Counted from the first letter of the stretch, positions 1-8,498 are shown. The stretch is 64,000 nt of DNA from Streptomyces sp. NBC_01317 (GCF_035961655.1 NZ_CP108393.1:5503001-5567000); one strand, 5' to 3'. A program made the numbers and translations. The notes: a model not told the origin generated them from the letters alone.

Positions 1-863
1 GTGGCGGTGACGGCCGGCCGCCGCGCGGCACCGGCACGCCACAGCGCGTACAACCGTCGCGAGGGCACAGGTTCGAGCGTCAGGGCCCGTACGCCCGGGG
101 GCAGCGGCCCCCGCCCCAGCCGGGGAACCATCGCGACGCCCAACCCGGCCGCGACCAGGGCGATCTGGGTGTGGTTCTCCTCGGCCTGATGAGCCAGATC
201 GGGCTCACATCCGGCGGCACGCAGCGTACGCACGAGCCAGTCGTGGCAGACGGTGCCGGGCGGCTGGCAGATCCACCGCAGCCCCCGCAGATCCGCCCGC
301 CGCACGACGGCACGCGCGGCGAGGGCATGCCCGTCCGGCACGAGCAGATCGCACAGATCGTCACCGATGACGGCCTGTTCCACCCCCTCGGGGGTGGGGA
401 GCCGGGCGATGTCCCAGTCGTGGGTGACGGCGAGGTCGATCACACCCCGGGCCACGAGGTCGGAGGACAGGTGAGGGTCGATCTCGCGCAGCCGAATGTC
501 CAAGGTGGGGTGGAGCAGGGCGAGTTCGGCCAGCACAGGGGGAAGCAACCCACGCGCGGAGGAGGCGAACGCCGCCACGACGAGCTGCCCGGTGGGCTGC
601 CCCCGACGCTCCTCCAACGTGGTCTCGGCCCGCTCGACGATGGCGAACAACTGCTCGGCGGTGGCAGCGAGATGCCGAGCCTCGTCGGTGAGCACCACTC
701 CACGCCCCCGCCGCTCCAGCAGAGTTGTACGAGTCTCCCGCTCCAACTTGGTGATCTGCTGGGAAACGGCGGAGGGGGTATACCCGAGGGCGGAGGCGGC
801 GGCCCCGACGGACCCATGGACGGAAACGGCGTGCAGAGCACGAAGCCGACCGAGATCGAGCAT
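1..863 (-). CDS. LysR-family transcriptional regulator (C-terminus cut by window edge)
   Basis: Read on the minus strand from the ATG at 863 (GAGGAGG ribosome site just upstream), the frame stays open to the window edge, giving about 287 residues. The N-terminus (MLDLGRLRALHAVSVHGSV, then TPSAVSQQITKLERE) is a typical LysR winged helix-turn-helix. The remainder fits the LysR substrate-binding domain: RLREIDPHLSSDLVARG, VTHDWDI, and the late VAAGLGVAMVPRLG stretch. The usual family length is about 300, so only a few residues are missing. The effector and targets are unknown; the neighbour it would normally control lies outside the window or is absent, since the downstream side is a repeat block. 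It was found by direct translation. Confidence 0.9.
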   Translation of the reverse strand, partial: MLDLGRLRALHAVSVHGSVGAAASALGYTPSAVSQQITKLERETRTTLLERRGRGVVLTDEARHLAATAEQLFAIVERAETTLEERRGQPTGQLVVAAFASSARGLLPPVLAELALLHPTLDIRLREIDPHLSSDLVARGVIDLAVTHDWDIARLPTPEGVEQAVIGDDLCDLLVPDGHALAARAVVRRADLRGLRWICQPPGTVCHDWLVRTLRAAGCEPDLAHQAEENHTQIALVAAGLGVAMVPRLGRGPLPPGVRALTLEPVPSRRLYALWRAGAARRPAVTA

Positions 864-981
864 GACCACCCCTCCTCAGATCCGGCCAGATGACTCTGAC
901 TCGACCCATACGTAAGCAAAGCTTAATTCAGCGGGGTTGCTGGGGGCCGGCGGCGGCAACGAAGTGATCGAACGCGCGTGC

Positions 982-1029
982 TTTGAGGCCAAGTTTGAGG
1001 CCAAGTTTGAGGCCGAGGATGAGGCCGAG
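982..1029. repeat. Four tandem 12-bp repeats
   Basis: Consecutive copies of a TTTGAGGCCAAG-like 12-mer: two identical, then TTTGAGGCCGAG, then GATGAGGCCGAG. They lie in the non-coding region upstream of the LysR gene. No function can be assigned. Confidence 0.75.
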
Positions 1030-1128
1030 TGATGAAGGCGCGGAGCTTCTCGGGTGTGGTGGTGGTGATGACGACGGTGGAGGCTTGGGGAGACGGACTG
1101 TTTGCCTCGGCTGGTGCGGGAGGGTGAT

Positions 1129-1484
1129 TGGGTGCGGGTTCGGGCCGAGGGGTAGTCGGGGGTGCCCGGGTTGTTGTGTGCGGGGTGGGGCCGCCCCTTG
1201 TTGTTGATTGTCGCGGGGCCGGGGTGGGCGTCAAGGGCGCTCCTGCGGAGCGTCGGCTTCGCCGATTCCACTGCGTTCCACCCTTGACGCCCACCCCGGC
1301 CCCGCTAGGGAAGGCGGAGGGGGGCGGCCCGGGGGGAGGGGTCCCCGGGGGGCTTGTTTGTCCCTGGTGTTTCGTCGCGGTCCGCGCCTTTCGGCGGGGT
1401 GTTGCGCACGACTTGAATGGGGCGGTGGCGAGTCGTCTCGGCGGCCAGCCACCGTCTGTTGGTGGGTGTGCAGGCACCGTGTCT
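1129..1484. repeat. Left arm of a long (about 350 bp) degenerate inverted repeat
   Basis: This arm reads as the reverse complement of 1939-2295 along its whole length, with small indels. Landmarks present in both arms are the stretch starting TTGGGTGCGGG, the GTGGGGCCGCCCCTTG block, the CGTCAAGGGCGCTCCTGCG block, the TTGCGCA..CTTGAATGGGGCGGTGG block, and the end at GCACCGTGTCTG. Long in-frame translations across it are low-complexity and I treat them as spurious. It probably represents a dispersed Streptomyces intergenic repeat present twice in opposite orientation. Confidence 0.75.
1215..1303. repeat. Perfect 23-bp-stem palindrome inside the left repeat arm
   Basis: Positions 1215-1237 are the exact reverse complement of 1281-1303, separated by 43 bp. 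The stem contains GGGTGGGCGTCAAGGG. The equivalent palindrome in the right arm (2117-2141 with 2185-2209) is imperfect. Such a structure could fold in single-stranded DNA or RNA, or mark an element end. Confidence 0.85.
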
Positions 1485-1536
1485 GAGATCCGTGGTCAGC
1501 TGCGGGGTTGGGCAGGGCCCCGGCCCACCCTGGTGA

Positions 1537-1650
1537 CCAAATGCCCTATTTGCCCAGTCTTTGAGGCTCATTGCGGGCCTCTTCCGCCTGGTCTTGTGTC
1601 CTGTGTTTCGTTAAGGGGCTCTGACAGCACACAATCCACCGAAACGGGCC
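1537..1650 (+). repeat. Direct repeat copy 1 between the inverted-repeat arms
   Basis: It begins CCAAATGCCCTATTTGCCC and ends near CCACCGAAACGGGCC. It matches 1775-1888 in the same orientation, including the shared blocks CTTGTGTCCTGTGTT and CGTTAA. The copies are diverged at perhaps one base in five. No open frame is conserved between them. Confidence 0.75.
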
Positions 1651-1774
1651 CGGCAGCCACCCCACCCACCGCAAAAATGCCCCCACCACCCACCCAGCTC
1701 CGGCTTGACGCCTGCGTGAGGGCCGGTGGGCGGCAGTCGGCCGCCGAGACTGCCCACCACCACACCCCACCAGG

Positions 1775-1888
1775 CCAAATACCCCATTTGCCCTAGCTTT
1801 GAGGACTCCCGGGGGCTCGTCCCGCCCGGTCTTGTGTCCTGTGTTGCGTTAAAGGGCTCTCAGAGCAAACAACCCACCGAAACGGGCC
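1775..1888 (+). repeat. Direct repeat copy 2 between the inverted-repeat arms
   Basis: Same-orientation partner of 1537-1650, beginning CCAAATACCCCATTTGCCC. Together the pair fills most of the roughly 450-bp spacer of the long inverted repeat, so the block is a nested repeat and not a simple hairpin. Confidence 0.75.
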
Positions 1889-1938
1889 AGACCAGCCGCC
1901 TGTCCCCACCACCACCGCCCCACCACCCACTCACCACA

Positions 1939-2295
1939 GACACGGTGCTTGTGCGCTGGCCAACGGGCGGTCGTCAGCCGCCGAGACGAGTGGCCACCGC
2001 CCCATTCAAGTGGTGCGCAACACCCCGCCGAGAGGCGCGGTCCGCGACGAAAGCCCGACCGCATCCGGGGGTTGTCGGGGAACCTTCCCCCGGGCCGCCC
2101 CCCCCAGCCTTCCCTTGCGGTTTCGGGGTGGGGGTCAAGGGTGGAACGCAGTGGAATCGGCGCAGCCGACGCGACGCAGGAGCGCCCTTGACGCCCGGCC
2201 CGAAACCGCGACACTCAACCGCAAGGGGCGGCCCCACCCGCCTCATTCATGCCGGGTGCCCCCGACTACTCCTTGGTCTGAGCCCGCACCCAACC
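1939..2295. repeat. Right arm of the long inverted repeat, running into the 3' end of the next gene
   Basis: Reverse-complement partner of 1129-1484. The last 30 bp lie inside the stop-codon end of the minus-strand gene at 2266-2826, so the repeat either supplied that gene's C-terminal codons or inserted right at its end. The central palindrome here is imperfect. Confidence 0.75.
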
Positions 2296-2826
2296 TGGAA
2301 CGCTCCTCACCCCCGCATTCCACTCCGCCGGCAGCTCACCCCCGCAGAACACGCAGAAGAAGTCCCCCTCCCGCACCACGTTCACCTCTCGGCACTGCGG
2401 ATCCATGCCCCTGCCCTGGCAGCGGCGGAACACCACCTCGTGGGTGAAGCCCGGTGGATGCGCCAGTCCCGCCCCCTCCAGTGCCGCCGCCACCGACGGC
2501 CAGGAGCTGCCGTCAGGGCAGTAGCCCGTGGACTGGTTGCTGACCTCGCCGACCACCCACCGGTCGTCCTCCCGTACGAAGGCCATCTCCCCGGCGCTCA
2601 GGACCGCCCCGCCGCCCGCGCAGGCCACATGTTCGCTGCGGCGCGGCGCCAGGCGCAGCACACCCGCCCCATCCACCACGAAGGTGAACGGCTCCGTCAG
2701 TTCACCCGCTCGCGCGGCGATCCAGGACGCGAAGTCCCGGGGAGAACGGATCTCCGCACCCTCACCGTCCGGCCGCACCGAAGCGGCTCTGACCGCGACC
2801 GGGCCGACGTACTCGTACACGTACAC
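2266..2826 (-). CDS. Conserved actinobacterial hypothetical protein with a C-terminal zinc-ribbon-like Cys cluster
   Basis: 186 residues from a GTG start (reads MYVYEYVGPVAV). I recognise the family by its recurrent pattern SEHVACAGGG, VGEVSNQSTGYCPD and WPSVAAALEGAGLAHP, but no function is known to me. The C-terminus has RRCQ, QCREVNVVREGDFFCVFCGGELP, with spaced cysteines that look like a zinc ribbon, though the first knuckle (CQGRGMDPQC) is wider than usual. The last codons lie in the inverted-repeat arm, which may have replaced the native tail. Soluble, no membrane segment or signal peptide. Confidence 0.75.
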   Translation of the reverse strand: MYVYEYVGPVAVRAASVRPDGEGAEIRSPRDFASWIAARAGELTEPFTFVVDGAGVLRLAPRRSEHVACAGGGAVLSAGEMAFVREDDRWVVGEVSNQSTGYCPDGSSWPSVAAALEGAGLAHPPGFTHEVVFRRCQGRGMDPQCREVNVVREGDFFCVFCGGELPAEWNAGVRSVPGWVRAQTKE

Positions 2827-2881
2827 CTACCTACTTGTACGCCCCCACGTCAACGTCCCCCCACCTCAACGCCCACCCACC

Positions 2882-3697
2882 TCAACGCCCACCCACCAAC
2901 CCCTCCAAATACCCCCGCCCCGCCTCCAACAGCCCCTGCAACTCCGCCGCCTTGGGATACCAGCGCTTCTCGTACTCCCAGCACACCCAACTGTCCCCAC
3001 CGTCCCCACCGTCCCCACCGTCCTGCGCCAGCAGCGCCATACACTCCGCCAGCGGCAGCACCCCCGCCCCCAGTGCCAGCGGAGTCATGTCCTCCGCCGA
3101 GGCGATGTCCTTGACCTGTACGTAGCCCAGGTGCGGCGCCAGTACCGCGTGCGTGGTGATCGGGTCCTCCCCGCCCAGCCACGTGTGCATCACGTCCCAC
3201 AACACGCCCACCTGCGGGTGCCCCACCGTCCCCAGCACCCGCGCCGCGTCCACCCCCGTGCGGTGCGAGTCGTGGGTCTCCAGCAGGATCCGTACGCCGA
3301 AGTCGGCGGCCACTTCCCCCGCCGCGCCCAGCCGCCTCGCCGCCGCCGCGTCGGCCTCCGCCGGGTCCTGGTCCCCGCCGCCCGGGAAGACGCGGACGTT
3401 CGCGGCGCCCAGGTCCCGGGCCAGCCAGAGGAGGTCGTTCAGTTCCTGCCGTACGGCGTCCTCGTCGGCGGTCGTGTCGGCGACCCGTACGTACCCGGCG
3501 ACCGTCAGGATCTCGACGCCGGCCCGCTTGAAGTCGTCCACCACCGCGGCCCGCTCGGCCGCTCCGATGCCGGGGTGGACCGGTTCCTCCGGGTGGGCGC
3601 GGAGTTCCACGCCCTGGTAGCCGGTGGCGGTGGCGAGGCCGACGACCTCAGGGATGGGCAGGCCCGGTACTCCGAGGGTGGAGAAGGCGAACTTCAC
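2882..3697 (-). CDS. Sugar phosphate isomerase/epimerase (xylose-isomerase-like TIM barrel)
   Basis: 271 residues from a GTG at 3697, chosen because AAAGGA lies just upstream and the protein then begins VKFAFSTLGVPGLPIPEVV as the family does. TIM-barrel landmarks are TATGYQGVELRAHPEE, VRVFPGGG, VRILLETHDSHRT and VGVLWDVMHTW, with the Glu/Asp/His metal ligands these carry. It lies downstream of the LacI gene on the same strand, opposite an oxidoreductase operon, so it probably acts on an intermediate of the same sugar route. The C-terminal coding end is low-complexity and rich in Gly and Asp (DGGDGGDGGD). The substrate is not predictable. Confidence 0.85.
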   Translation of the reverse strand: MKFAFSTLGVPGLPIPEVVGLATATGYQGVELRAHPEEPVHPGIGAAERAAVVDDFKRAGVEILTVAGYVRVADTTADEDAVRQELNDLLWLARDLGAANVRVFPGGGDQDPAEADAAAARRLGAAGEVAADFGVRILLETHDSHRTGVDAARVLGTVGHPQVGVLWDVMHTWLGGEDPITTHAVLAPHLGYVQVKDIASAEDMTPLALGAGVLPLAECMALLAQDGGDGGDGGDSWVCWEYEKRWYPKAAELQGLLEAGRGYLEGLVGGR

Positions 3698-3889
3698 GAG
3701 ATGGGTCCTTTCTGTACGAGGCATCTGGGCCGAGGCGTCTGGGCCGAGGCATCTGCACGAGGCCTCTGCCCGACGCATTCCAGGGCATCAAGCCATCACA
3801 CCCCAGTACCCCGTCACCCCCGACCACACCCCCTCACCTCGACCGAACCACCCCCGAACCACCTCCGACCACCCTCGACCACACCCCCC

Positions 3890-4978
3890 TCACCCCACGA
3901 CCCGAGCCGCCCCCGTGGACCCCCGCACCATCAGCTCCGCCCCGATCGTCGCGATCCCGCCCGGCGGCGGCGCCTCCGTCCCCATCGCCAGCCGCCCCGC
4001 CCGCGCCCCCGCCTCGTACAGCGGCAGCCGTACCGTCGTCAGCGCGGGCATCGCGTCCACCGAGAACGGCAGGTCGTCGAAGCCCGCCACCGAGATGTCC
4101 TGCGGGATGCGCAACCCCTGGTCGCGGACGGCCGCGCACGCCCCCAGCGCGACCGTGTCGTTCGCCCCGATCACGGCGGTCAGATCCGGCGCCCGGCGCA
4201 GCAGCTCAAGCGTCGCCTCGTACCCCGACCGCCGGGTGTACGGCCCGTGCACGGTCAGCAGCTCCTGATCACCGAGCCCAACCCCATCAACCCCGCCGAA
4301 CCCACCCGCCCCCAACGCCGCCCGATGCCCCTCCAGCCGATGCCGCGTAGTCGTACGCTCCGCCGGCCCCGCCACATAGCCGATCTTCCGGTGCCCCAAC
4401 GCCAGCAGGTGTTCCGTCAGCCGCCGCCCGCCCCCGCGGTTGTCGAACGCCAGCGCCGCCACTATCGCCTCGCCGTCCGGCAGCGGCGGCCGTCCGCACA
4501 GCACCACCCGCGTCCCCGCGTCGGCGAGTTTCGCCAGTTTCGAGGCCATCGCGGCGATATGGTCCGGATCTTCGAGGGCCCCGCCCGTCAGGACCACGGC
4601 CGCCGCCCGCTGGCGCTGGAGGAGAGTCAGATAGGTCAGTTCGCGCTCCGGCGAGCCCCCCGTGTTGCAGACGACGGCGAGCTTCTCGCCGCCCGCCCGC
4701 CCCGTGCCCTCCTGGCCGCCGATCTCCGTCTGCGCCGCCCCGGCCATGATCCCGAAGAAGGGGTCGGCGATGTCGTTGACGAGGATGCCGACCAGGTCGG
4801 ACGTGGCGGCGGCGAGCGAGCTGGCGGGCCCGTTCAGTACGTAGTCCAGCTCGTCCACCGCCCGCAGCACCCGCTCCCGGGTGGTCGCGGCGACCGGATA
4901 GTTGCCGTTCAGCACACGGGACACGGTGGCGGGCGACACCCGCGCGCGGGCCGCCACATCCGCCAGGGTGACCGTCAT
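3890..4978 (-). CDS. LacI-family transcriptional regulator
   Basis: 362 residues from the ATG at 4978, preceded by GGAGGCGAACG. The first 60 residues are the LacI helix-turn-helix and hinge (TLADVAARARVSPATVSRVLNGN). The rest is a periplasmic-binding-protein-like sensor domain (LVGILVNDIADPFFGIM, VVLCGRPP, VIGANDTVALGA, ISVAGFDDLP). An in-frame open extension upstream encodes only VVRSVVQSVV repeats from tandem DNA and is rejected. It is divergent from the oxidoreductase operon at 5315, with a LacI-type operator between them (5280-5291) and a half site at 5011-5017. It most likely represses both directions until a sugar-derived ligand binds. Confidence 0.93.
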   Translation of the reverse strand: MTVTLADVAARARVSPATVSRVLNGNYPVAATTRERVLRAVDELDYVLNGPASSLAAATSDLVGILVNDIADPFFGIMAGAAQTEIGGQEGTGRAGGEKLAVVCNTGGSPERELTYLTLLQRQRAAAVVLTGGALEDPDHIAAMASKLAKLADAGTRVVLCGRPPLPDGEAIVAALAFDNRGGGRRLTEHLLALGHRKIGYVAGPAERTTTRHRLEGHRAALGAGGFGGVDGVGLGDQELLTVHGPYTRRSGYEATLELLRRAPDLTAVIGANDTVALGACAAVRDQGLRIPQDISVAGFDDLPFSVDAMPALTTVRLPLYEAGARAGRLAMGTEAPPPGGIATIGAELMVRGSTGAARVVG

Positions 4979-5046
4979 CGTTCGCCTCCACAGAGCGGGC
5001 TTACTGTCATCGCTTTCCTCCGAGGGGTACGGGGGTGAGTGCCAGG

Positions 5047-5217
5047 CGGACCGGACCACGGACTGGACCACGGACTGGACCACGGACTGGACCACGGACT
5101 GGACCACGGACCGGACCACGGACCGGACCGCAGACCGGACCGCAGACCGGACCGCAGACCGGACCCCGAGGCGAACCACGGACCGGACCACGAGGCGGAC
5201 CACGAGGTGGCCACGAG
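5047..5217. repeat. 12-bp tandem repeat array in the LacI/oxidoreductase intergenic region
   Basis: More than a dozen consecutive variants of a 12-mer based on GGACCACGGACT, drifting to GGACCGCAGACC and then GGACCACGAGGC. It occupies the gap between the LacI start (4978) and the operator at 5280. Reading frames through it are open on both strands, giving GLDHGLDH- or VVQSVVQS-like peptides, which explains misleadingly long gene models here. Confidence 0.9.
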
Positions 5218-5279
5218 GGGCGAGATCCCGGCCCGGCTCTTGTCCGTCCCGGAATCGCAGGCTAGCTTCATACCCTATA

Positions 5280-5291
5280 GAAAGCGCTTGC
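5280..5291. promoter_or_regulatory. LacI-family operator GAAAGCGCTTGC
   Basis: Near-perfect dyad (GAAAGCGCTTGC) 24 bp before the GTG of the oxidoreductase gene. It matches the general AAGCGCTT core of LacI/GalR-type operators. The adjacent divergent gene encodes such a regulator, and a matching half site CGCTTTC lies at 5011-5017 before that gene. Confidence 0.75.
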
Positions 5292-5314
5292 TACGGCCGT
5301 ATGGAGGGAACTTC

Positions 5315-6466
5315 GTGACACGCAGGACAGTGCGGATCGCCATGAACGGCGTCACGGGGCGGATGGGGTACCGGCAGCATCTGCTGCGCTCCGTCCTCGC
5401 GATCCGCGAAGAGGGCGGACTGGACCTCGGCGGCGGCGAGGTGCTCTGGCCGGAGCCGGTCCTCGTCGGGCGCCGCGAACACGCCCTGAAAGAGATCGCC
5501 GAGCGCCACGGCCTCACGGAATGGTCGACGGACCTGGACGCCGTCCTGGCGGACGACACGATCTCCCTCTATTTCGACGCGCAGGTCACCTCGGCCCGCG
5601 TCGAGTCGATCAAAAAAGCCATCGCCGCCGGCAAACACATCTACACGGAGAAGCCGACCGCCGCCGACCTCGCCGGTGCCCTCGACCTCGCCAGGCTCGC
5701 CCGGAGCGCCGGCATCAAGCACGGCGTCGTCCAGGACAAGATCTTCCTACCGGGCCTGCTCAAGCTCAAGCGCCTCATCGACGGCGGCTTCTTCGGACAA
5801 ATCCTCTCCGTACGGGGGGAGTTCGGCTACTGGGTCTTCGAGGGCGACTGGCAGGACCCCCAGCGCCCTTCCTGGAACTACCGCGCCGAGGACGGTGGTG
5901 GCATCACCGTCGACATGTTCCCCCACTGGGAGTACGTCCTCCACGAACTCTTCGGCCGCGTCACCACCGTCCAGGCCCACATCACCACGCACATTCCCGA
6001 GCGCTGGGACGAGCGGGGCAAGCCGTACGCCGCCACCGCCGACGACGCCGCGTACGGCATCTTCCAGCTGGAGGGCGGCGTGGTCGCGCAGATCAACTCC
6101 GCCTGGTCGGTACGGGTCAACCGCGACGAACTCGTGGAGTTCCAGGTCGACGGTACGCACGGCTCGGCGGTCGCCGGTCTGCGCCGCTGCCGCGTGCAGC
6201 ACCGCAGCGCCACCCCCAAGCCGGTGTGGAACCCGGACCTCCCCGTCACCGAGTCCTTCCGCGACCAGTGGCAAGAGGTGCCGGACAACGGGGAGTTCGG
6301 CAACGGCTTCAAGGCGCAGTGGGAACTGTTCCTGCGCCACCTCGCGCTCGACGAGCCGTACCGCTGGGACCTCCTCGCGGGCGCGCGCGGGGTCCAACTC
6401 GCCGAGCTGGGACTGCGGTCCTCGGCGGAGGGGCGCCGCTTCGACGTACCGGAGCTGACGCTGTGA
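5315..6466 (+). CDS. Gfo/Idh/MocA-family NAD(P)-dependent sugar oxidoreductase
   Basis: 383 residues from a GTG with GGAGGG 6 bases upstream (protein begins VTRRTVRIAMNGVTGRMG). The N-terminal half is a Rossmann fold: MNGVTGRMGYRQHLL nucleotide loop, then GKHIYTEKPTA with the family's EKP lysine. The C-terminal half is the Gfo/Idh beta-sheet domain (GGGITVDMFPHWEYVL, with the catalytic-region Asp and His). It probably oxidises or reduces a hydroxyl of a sugar or inositol-like compound. It heads a three-gene operon with 4-base overlaps, controlled by the operator just upstream. The longer open frame upstream is the tandem repeat and not coding. Confidence 0.92.
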   Translation: MTRRTVRIAMNGVTGRMGYRQHLLRSVLAIREEGGLDLGGGEVLWPEPVLVGRREHALKEIAERHGLTEWSTDLDAVLADDTISLYFDAQVTSARVESIKKAIAAGKHIYTEKPTAADLAGALDLARLARSAGIKHGVVQDKIFLPGLLKLKRLIDGGFFGQILSVRGEFGYWVFEGDWQDPQRPSWNYRAEDGGGITVDMFPHWEYVLHELFGRVTTVQAHITTHIPERWDERGKPYAATADDAAYGIFQLEGGVVAQINSAWSVRVNRDELVEFQVDGTHGSAVAGLRRCRVQHRSATPKPVWNPDLPVTESFRDQWQEVPDNGEFGNGFKAQWELFLRHLALDEPYRWDLLAGARGVQLAELGLRSSAEGRRFDVPELTL

Positions 6467-7632
6467 CCCTCCGACTGCCGTCCGCCGGAAGGGAGTTGCG
6501 TACGTACACACCCCGCACGGAACCCGCGCACTTCGTCGTCTCCTCACCCCGCCCCGCCCCCCTCACCTCCCGTACGGTCTTCTCGGCGGCGCACGTCGTC
6601 GCCGACCCCTACGCCGACACCAGCCCCGACGCGCCCGCCGCCGTCGACTGGGACGCCACGCTCGCCTTCCGCCGCCACCTCTGGTCGTACGGGCTCGGGG
6701 TCGCGGAGGCCATGGACACCGCGCAGCGCGGCATGGGACTCGACTGGGCGGGCGCCGAGGAGCTGATCCGGCGCTCCGCCGCCGAGGCGAAGGCGGTCGG
6801 CGGCCGTATCGCCTGCGGTGTGGGCACCGACCAACTGCCGTCGGGCGTAAGGACCTTGGATGAGGTGAGGGCCGCGTACGAGGAGCAGCTCGCGCTCGTC
6901 GAGGAGACCGGCTCGCAGGCCATCCTCATGGCCTCACGCGCGCTCGCGGCGGCGGCGACGAGCCCCGACGACTACCTCGACCTCTACGGGCACCTCCTGC
7001 GCCAGGCGGCGGAGCCCGTCGTACTGCACTGGCTCGGACCGATGTTCGACCCCGCGCTCGACGGGTACTGGGGCAGCGAGGATCTCGACACCGCCACCGA
7101 GACGTTCCTCCAGGTCATCGCCGCCCATCCCGACAAGGTCGACGGCATCAAGGTCTCGCTGCTGGACGCCCGGCGGGAGACCGAGCTGCGCCGCCGGCTG
7201 CCCCGGGGCGTGCGCTGCTACACGGGCGACGACTTCAACTACCCCGAGCTGATCGCGGGCGACGAACAGGGCTTCAGCCACGCCCTGTTGGGGATCTTCG
7301 ACCCGCTGGGACCGGTGGCGGCGGAGGCGGTACGGGTCCTGGACACCGGTGACGTGAAGGGCTTCCGCGAACTGCTCGATCCCACCGTGGAATTGTCCCG
7401 CCACCTCTTCCGACGACCCACCCGCTTCTACAAGACGGGTGTGGTGTTCCTGGCGTGGCTGGCGGGCCACCAGGACCACTTCACGATGGTCGGCGGACTC
7501 CAGTCGGCACGTTCGCTGCCGCATCTGGCGCGGGCGTACGAACTGGCGGACGGGCTGGGCCTGTTCCCGGACCCGGCGGTGGCGGAGGCACGGATGAGGT
7601 CATTGTTGGACGTATACGGAGTGAGCCGATGA
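6463..7632 (+). CDS. DUF993 dihydrodipicolinate-synthase-like aldolase
   Basis: 389 residues. The GTG overlaps the previous stop as GTGA, so translation is coupled. The sequence fits the DUF993 family of DapA/NAL-like TIM barrels: SSARTVFSAAHVVADPYADT-like start, RIACGVGTDQLPSG, YEEQLALVEETGSQAILMASRAL, VVLHWLGPMFDP, and KVDGIKVSLLDARRE, in which the lysine of GIKVS is the probable Schiff-base residue. Family members accompany sugar oxidoreductases in actinobacterial operons. A role in cleaving an oxidised sugar intermediate is inferred, not known. Confidence 0.85.
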   Translation: MTLRLPSAGRELRTYTPRTEPAHFVVSSPRPAPLTSRTVFSAAHVVADPYADTSPDAPAAVDWDATLAFRRHLWSYGLGVAEAMDTAQRGMGLDWAGAEELIRRSAAEAKAVGGRIACGVGTDQLPSGVRTLDEVRAAYEEQLALVEETGSQAILMASRALAAAATSPDDYLDLYGHLLRQAAEPVVLHWLGPMFDPALDGYWGSEDLDTATETFLQVIAAHPDKVDGIKVSLLDARRETELRRRLPRGVRCYTGDDFNYPELIAGDEQGFSHALLGIFDPLGPVAAEAVRVLDTGDVKGFRELLDPTVELSRHLFRRPTRFYKTGVVFLAWLAGHQDHFTMVGGLQSARSLPHLARAYELADGLGLFPDPAVAEARMRSLLDVYGVSR

Positions 7633-8498
7633 CGACAGATCCGAGCACCGCCACCGCCACCGCCAACGCCCCCGACCTCACCCGATTCAGCATCAACCAG
7701 ATGACGGTCAAACAGCTCTCCCTCCCGGAACTGATTGAGGCCTGCGGACGGCTCGGAATCCCCGGTATCGGCTTGTGGCGTGCGCCTGTTCAGGAGTACG
7801 GAGTCGAGGCCGCCGCCAAGCTCGTACGGGACGCCGGGCTCACCGTCACCACACTCTGCCGGGGCGGTTTCCTGACCGCGAGCGACCCGGCCGGACGTAC
7901 CGAGGCCCTGGCCGACAACCGGGCGGCGATCGACGAGGCGGTGGCGCTCGGCACGGACACGCTGGTCCTCGTCTCCGGCGGACTGCCGCCCGGCAGCCGG
8001 GACTTGGCCGGAGCCCGGGAGCGGATCGCCGAGGCGCTGGCCGAGTTGGCACCGTACGCCGGCGAACGGGGTGTCCGGCTCGCGATCGAGCCGCTGCACC
8101 CGATGTTCGCGTCGGACCGGTGTGTGGTCTCCACCCTCGACCAGGCCCTCGAACTGGCCGAACGCTTCCCGGCGGAACAGGTCGGTGTGGTCGTGGACAC
8201 GTACCACGTCTGGTGGGACGACCGGGCGCCCGCGGCCGTCGCCCGGGCCGCCGACCGCGTGTTCTCCTTCCAACTGGCCGACTGGACCACCCCACTTCCC
8301 GCCGGAGTCCTGAACGGCCGCGGCCAGCTCGGCGACGGATCGGTCGACCTGCGGGCCTGGCGCGCACGGGTGGACGCCGCGGGTTACGAAGGGCCGATCG
8401 AGGTGGAGCTGTTCAACGACGAGCTGTGGAAGAGGGACGGCGTGGAGCTGCTGACGGAGGTCGTGGAGCGGTATGTCACGCACTCCCTCCCTCAGTGA
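7629..8498 (+). CDS. Sugar phosphate isomerase/epimerase, second TIM-barrel epimerase of the locus
   Basis: 289 residues. ATG overlaps the previous stop (ATGA). TIM-barrel motifs: LIEACGRLGIPGIGLWRAPV, DTLVLVSGGLPPGSRD, GVRLAIEPLHPMF, VGVVVDTYHVWWD, FSFQLADW, GPIEVELFND. The Glu/Asp/His/Glu positions for a divalent metal are present. It has little resemblance to the 2882-3697 epimerase, so the two probably act on different intermediates or anomers. It ends the operon; a hairpin terminator follows at 8630-8655. Confidence 0.88.
   Translation: MTTDPSTATATANAPDLTRFSINQMTVKQLSLPELIEACGRLGIPGIGLWRAPVQEYGVEAAAKLVRDAGLTVTTLCRGGFLTASDPAGRTEALADNRAAIDEAVALGTDTLVLVSGGLPPGSRDLAGARERIAEALAELAPYAGERGVRLAIEPLHPMFASDRCVVSTLDQALELAERFPAEQVGVVVDTYHVWWDDRAPAAVARAADRVFSFQLADWTTPLPAGVLNGRGQLGDGSVDLRAWRARVDAAGYEGPIEVELFNDELWKRDGVELLTEVVERYVTHSLPQ

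Noticed and set aside
1215..1303. Strong hairpin considered as a simple terminator
   Set aside because: The 43-bp spacer and duplication of the whole surrounding block make a repeat element a better explanation.
1128..2246. Several long open frames (for example at 1128-1796, 1726-3114 and 1974-2246)
   Set aside because: They cross the inverted repeats, are Pro/Arg/Gly-rich on all frames, and lack family motifs or convincing ribosome sites. They are by-products of high GC.
5047..5217. CRISPR-like appearance of the repeat array
   Set aside because: Units are directly adjacent without spacers, short, and degenerate, and no cas genes are present.
5039..5314. N-terminal extension of the oxidoreductase (GLDHGLDH..) and of LacI (VVRSVVQS..)
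   Set aside because: Both are translations of the 12-bp tandem repeat, and good internal starts with ribosome sites exist at 5315 and 4978.
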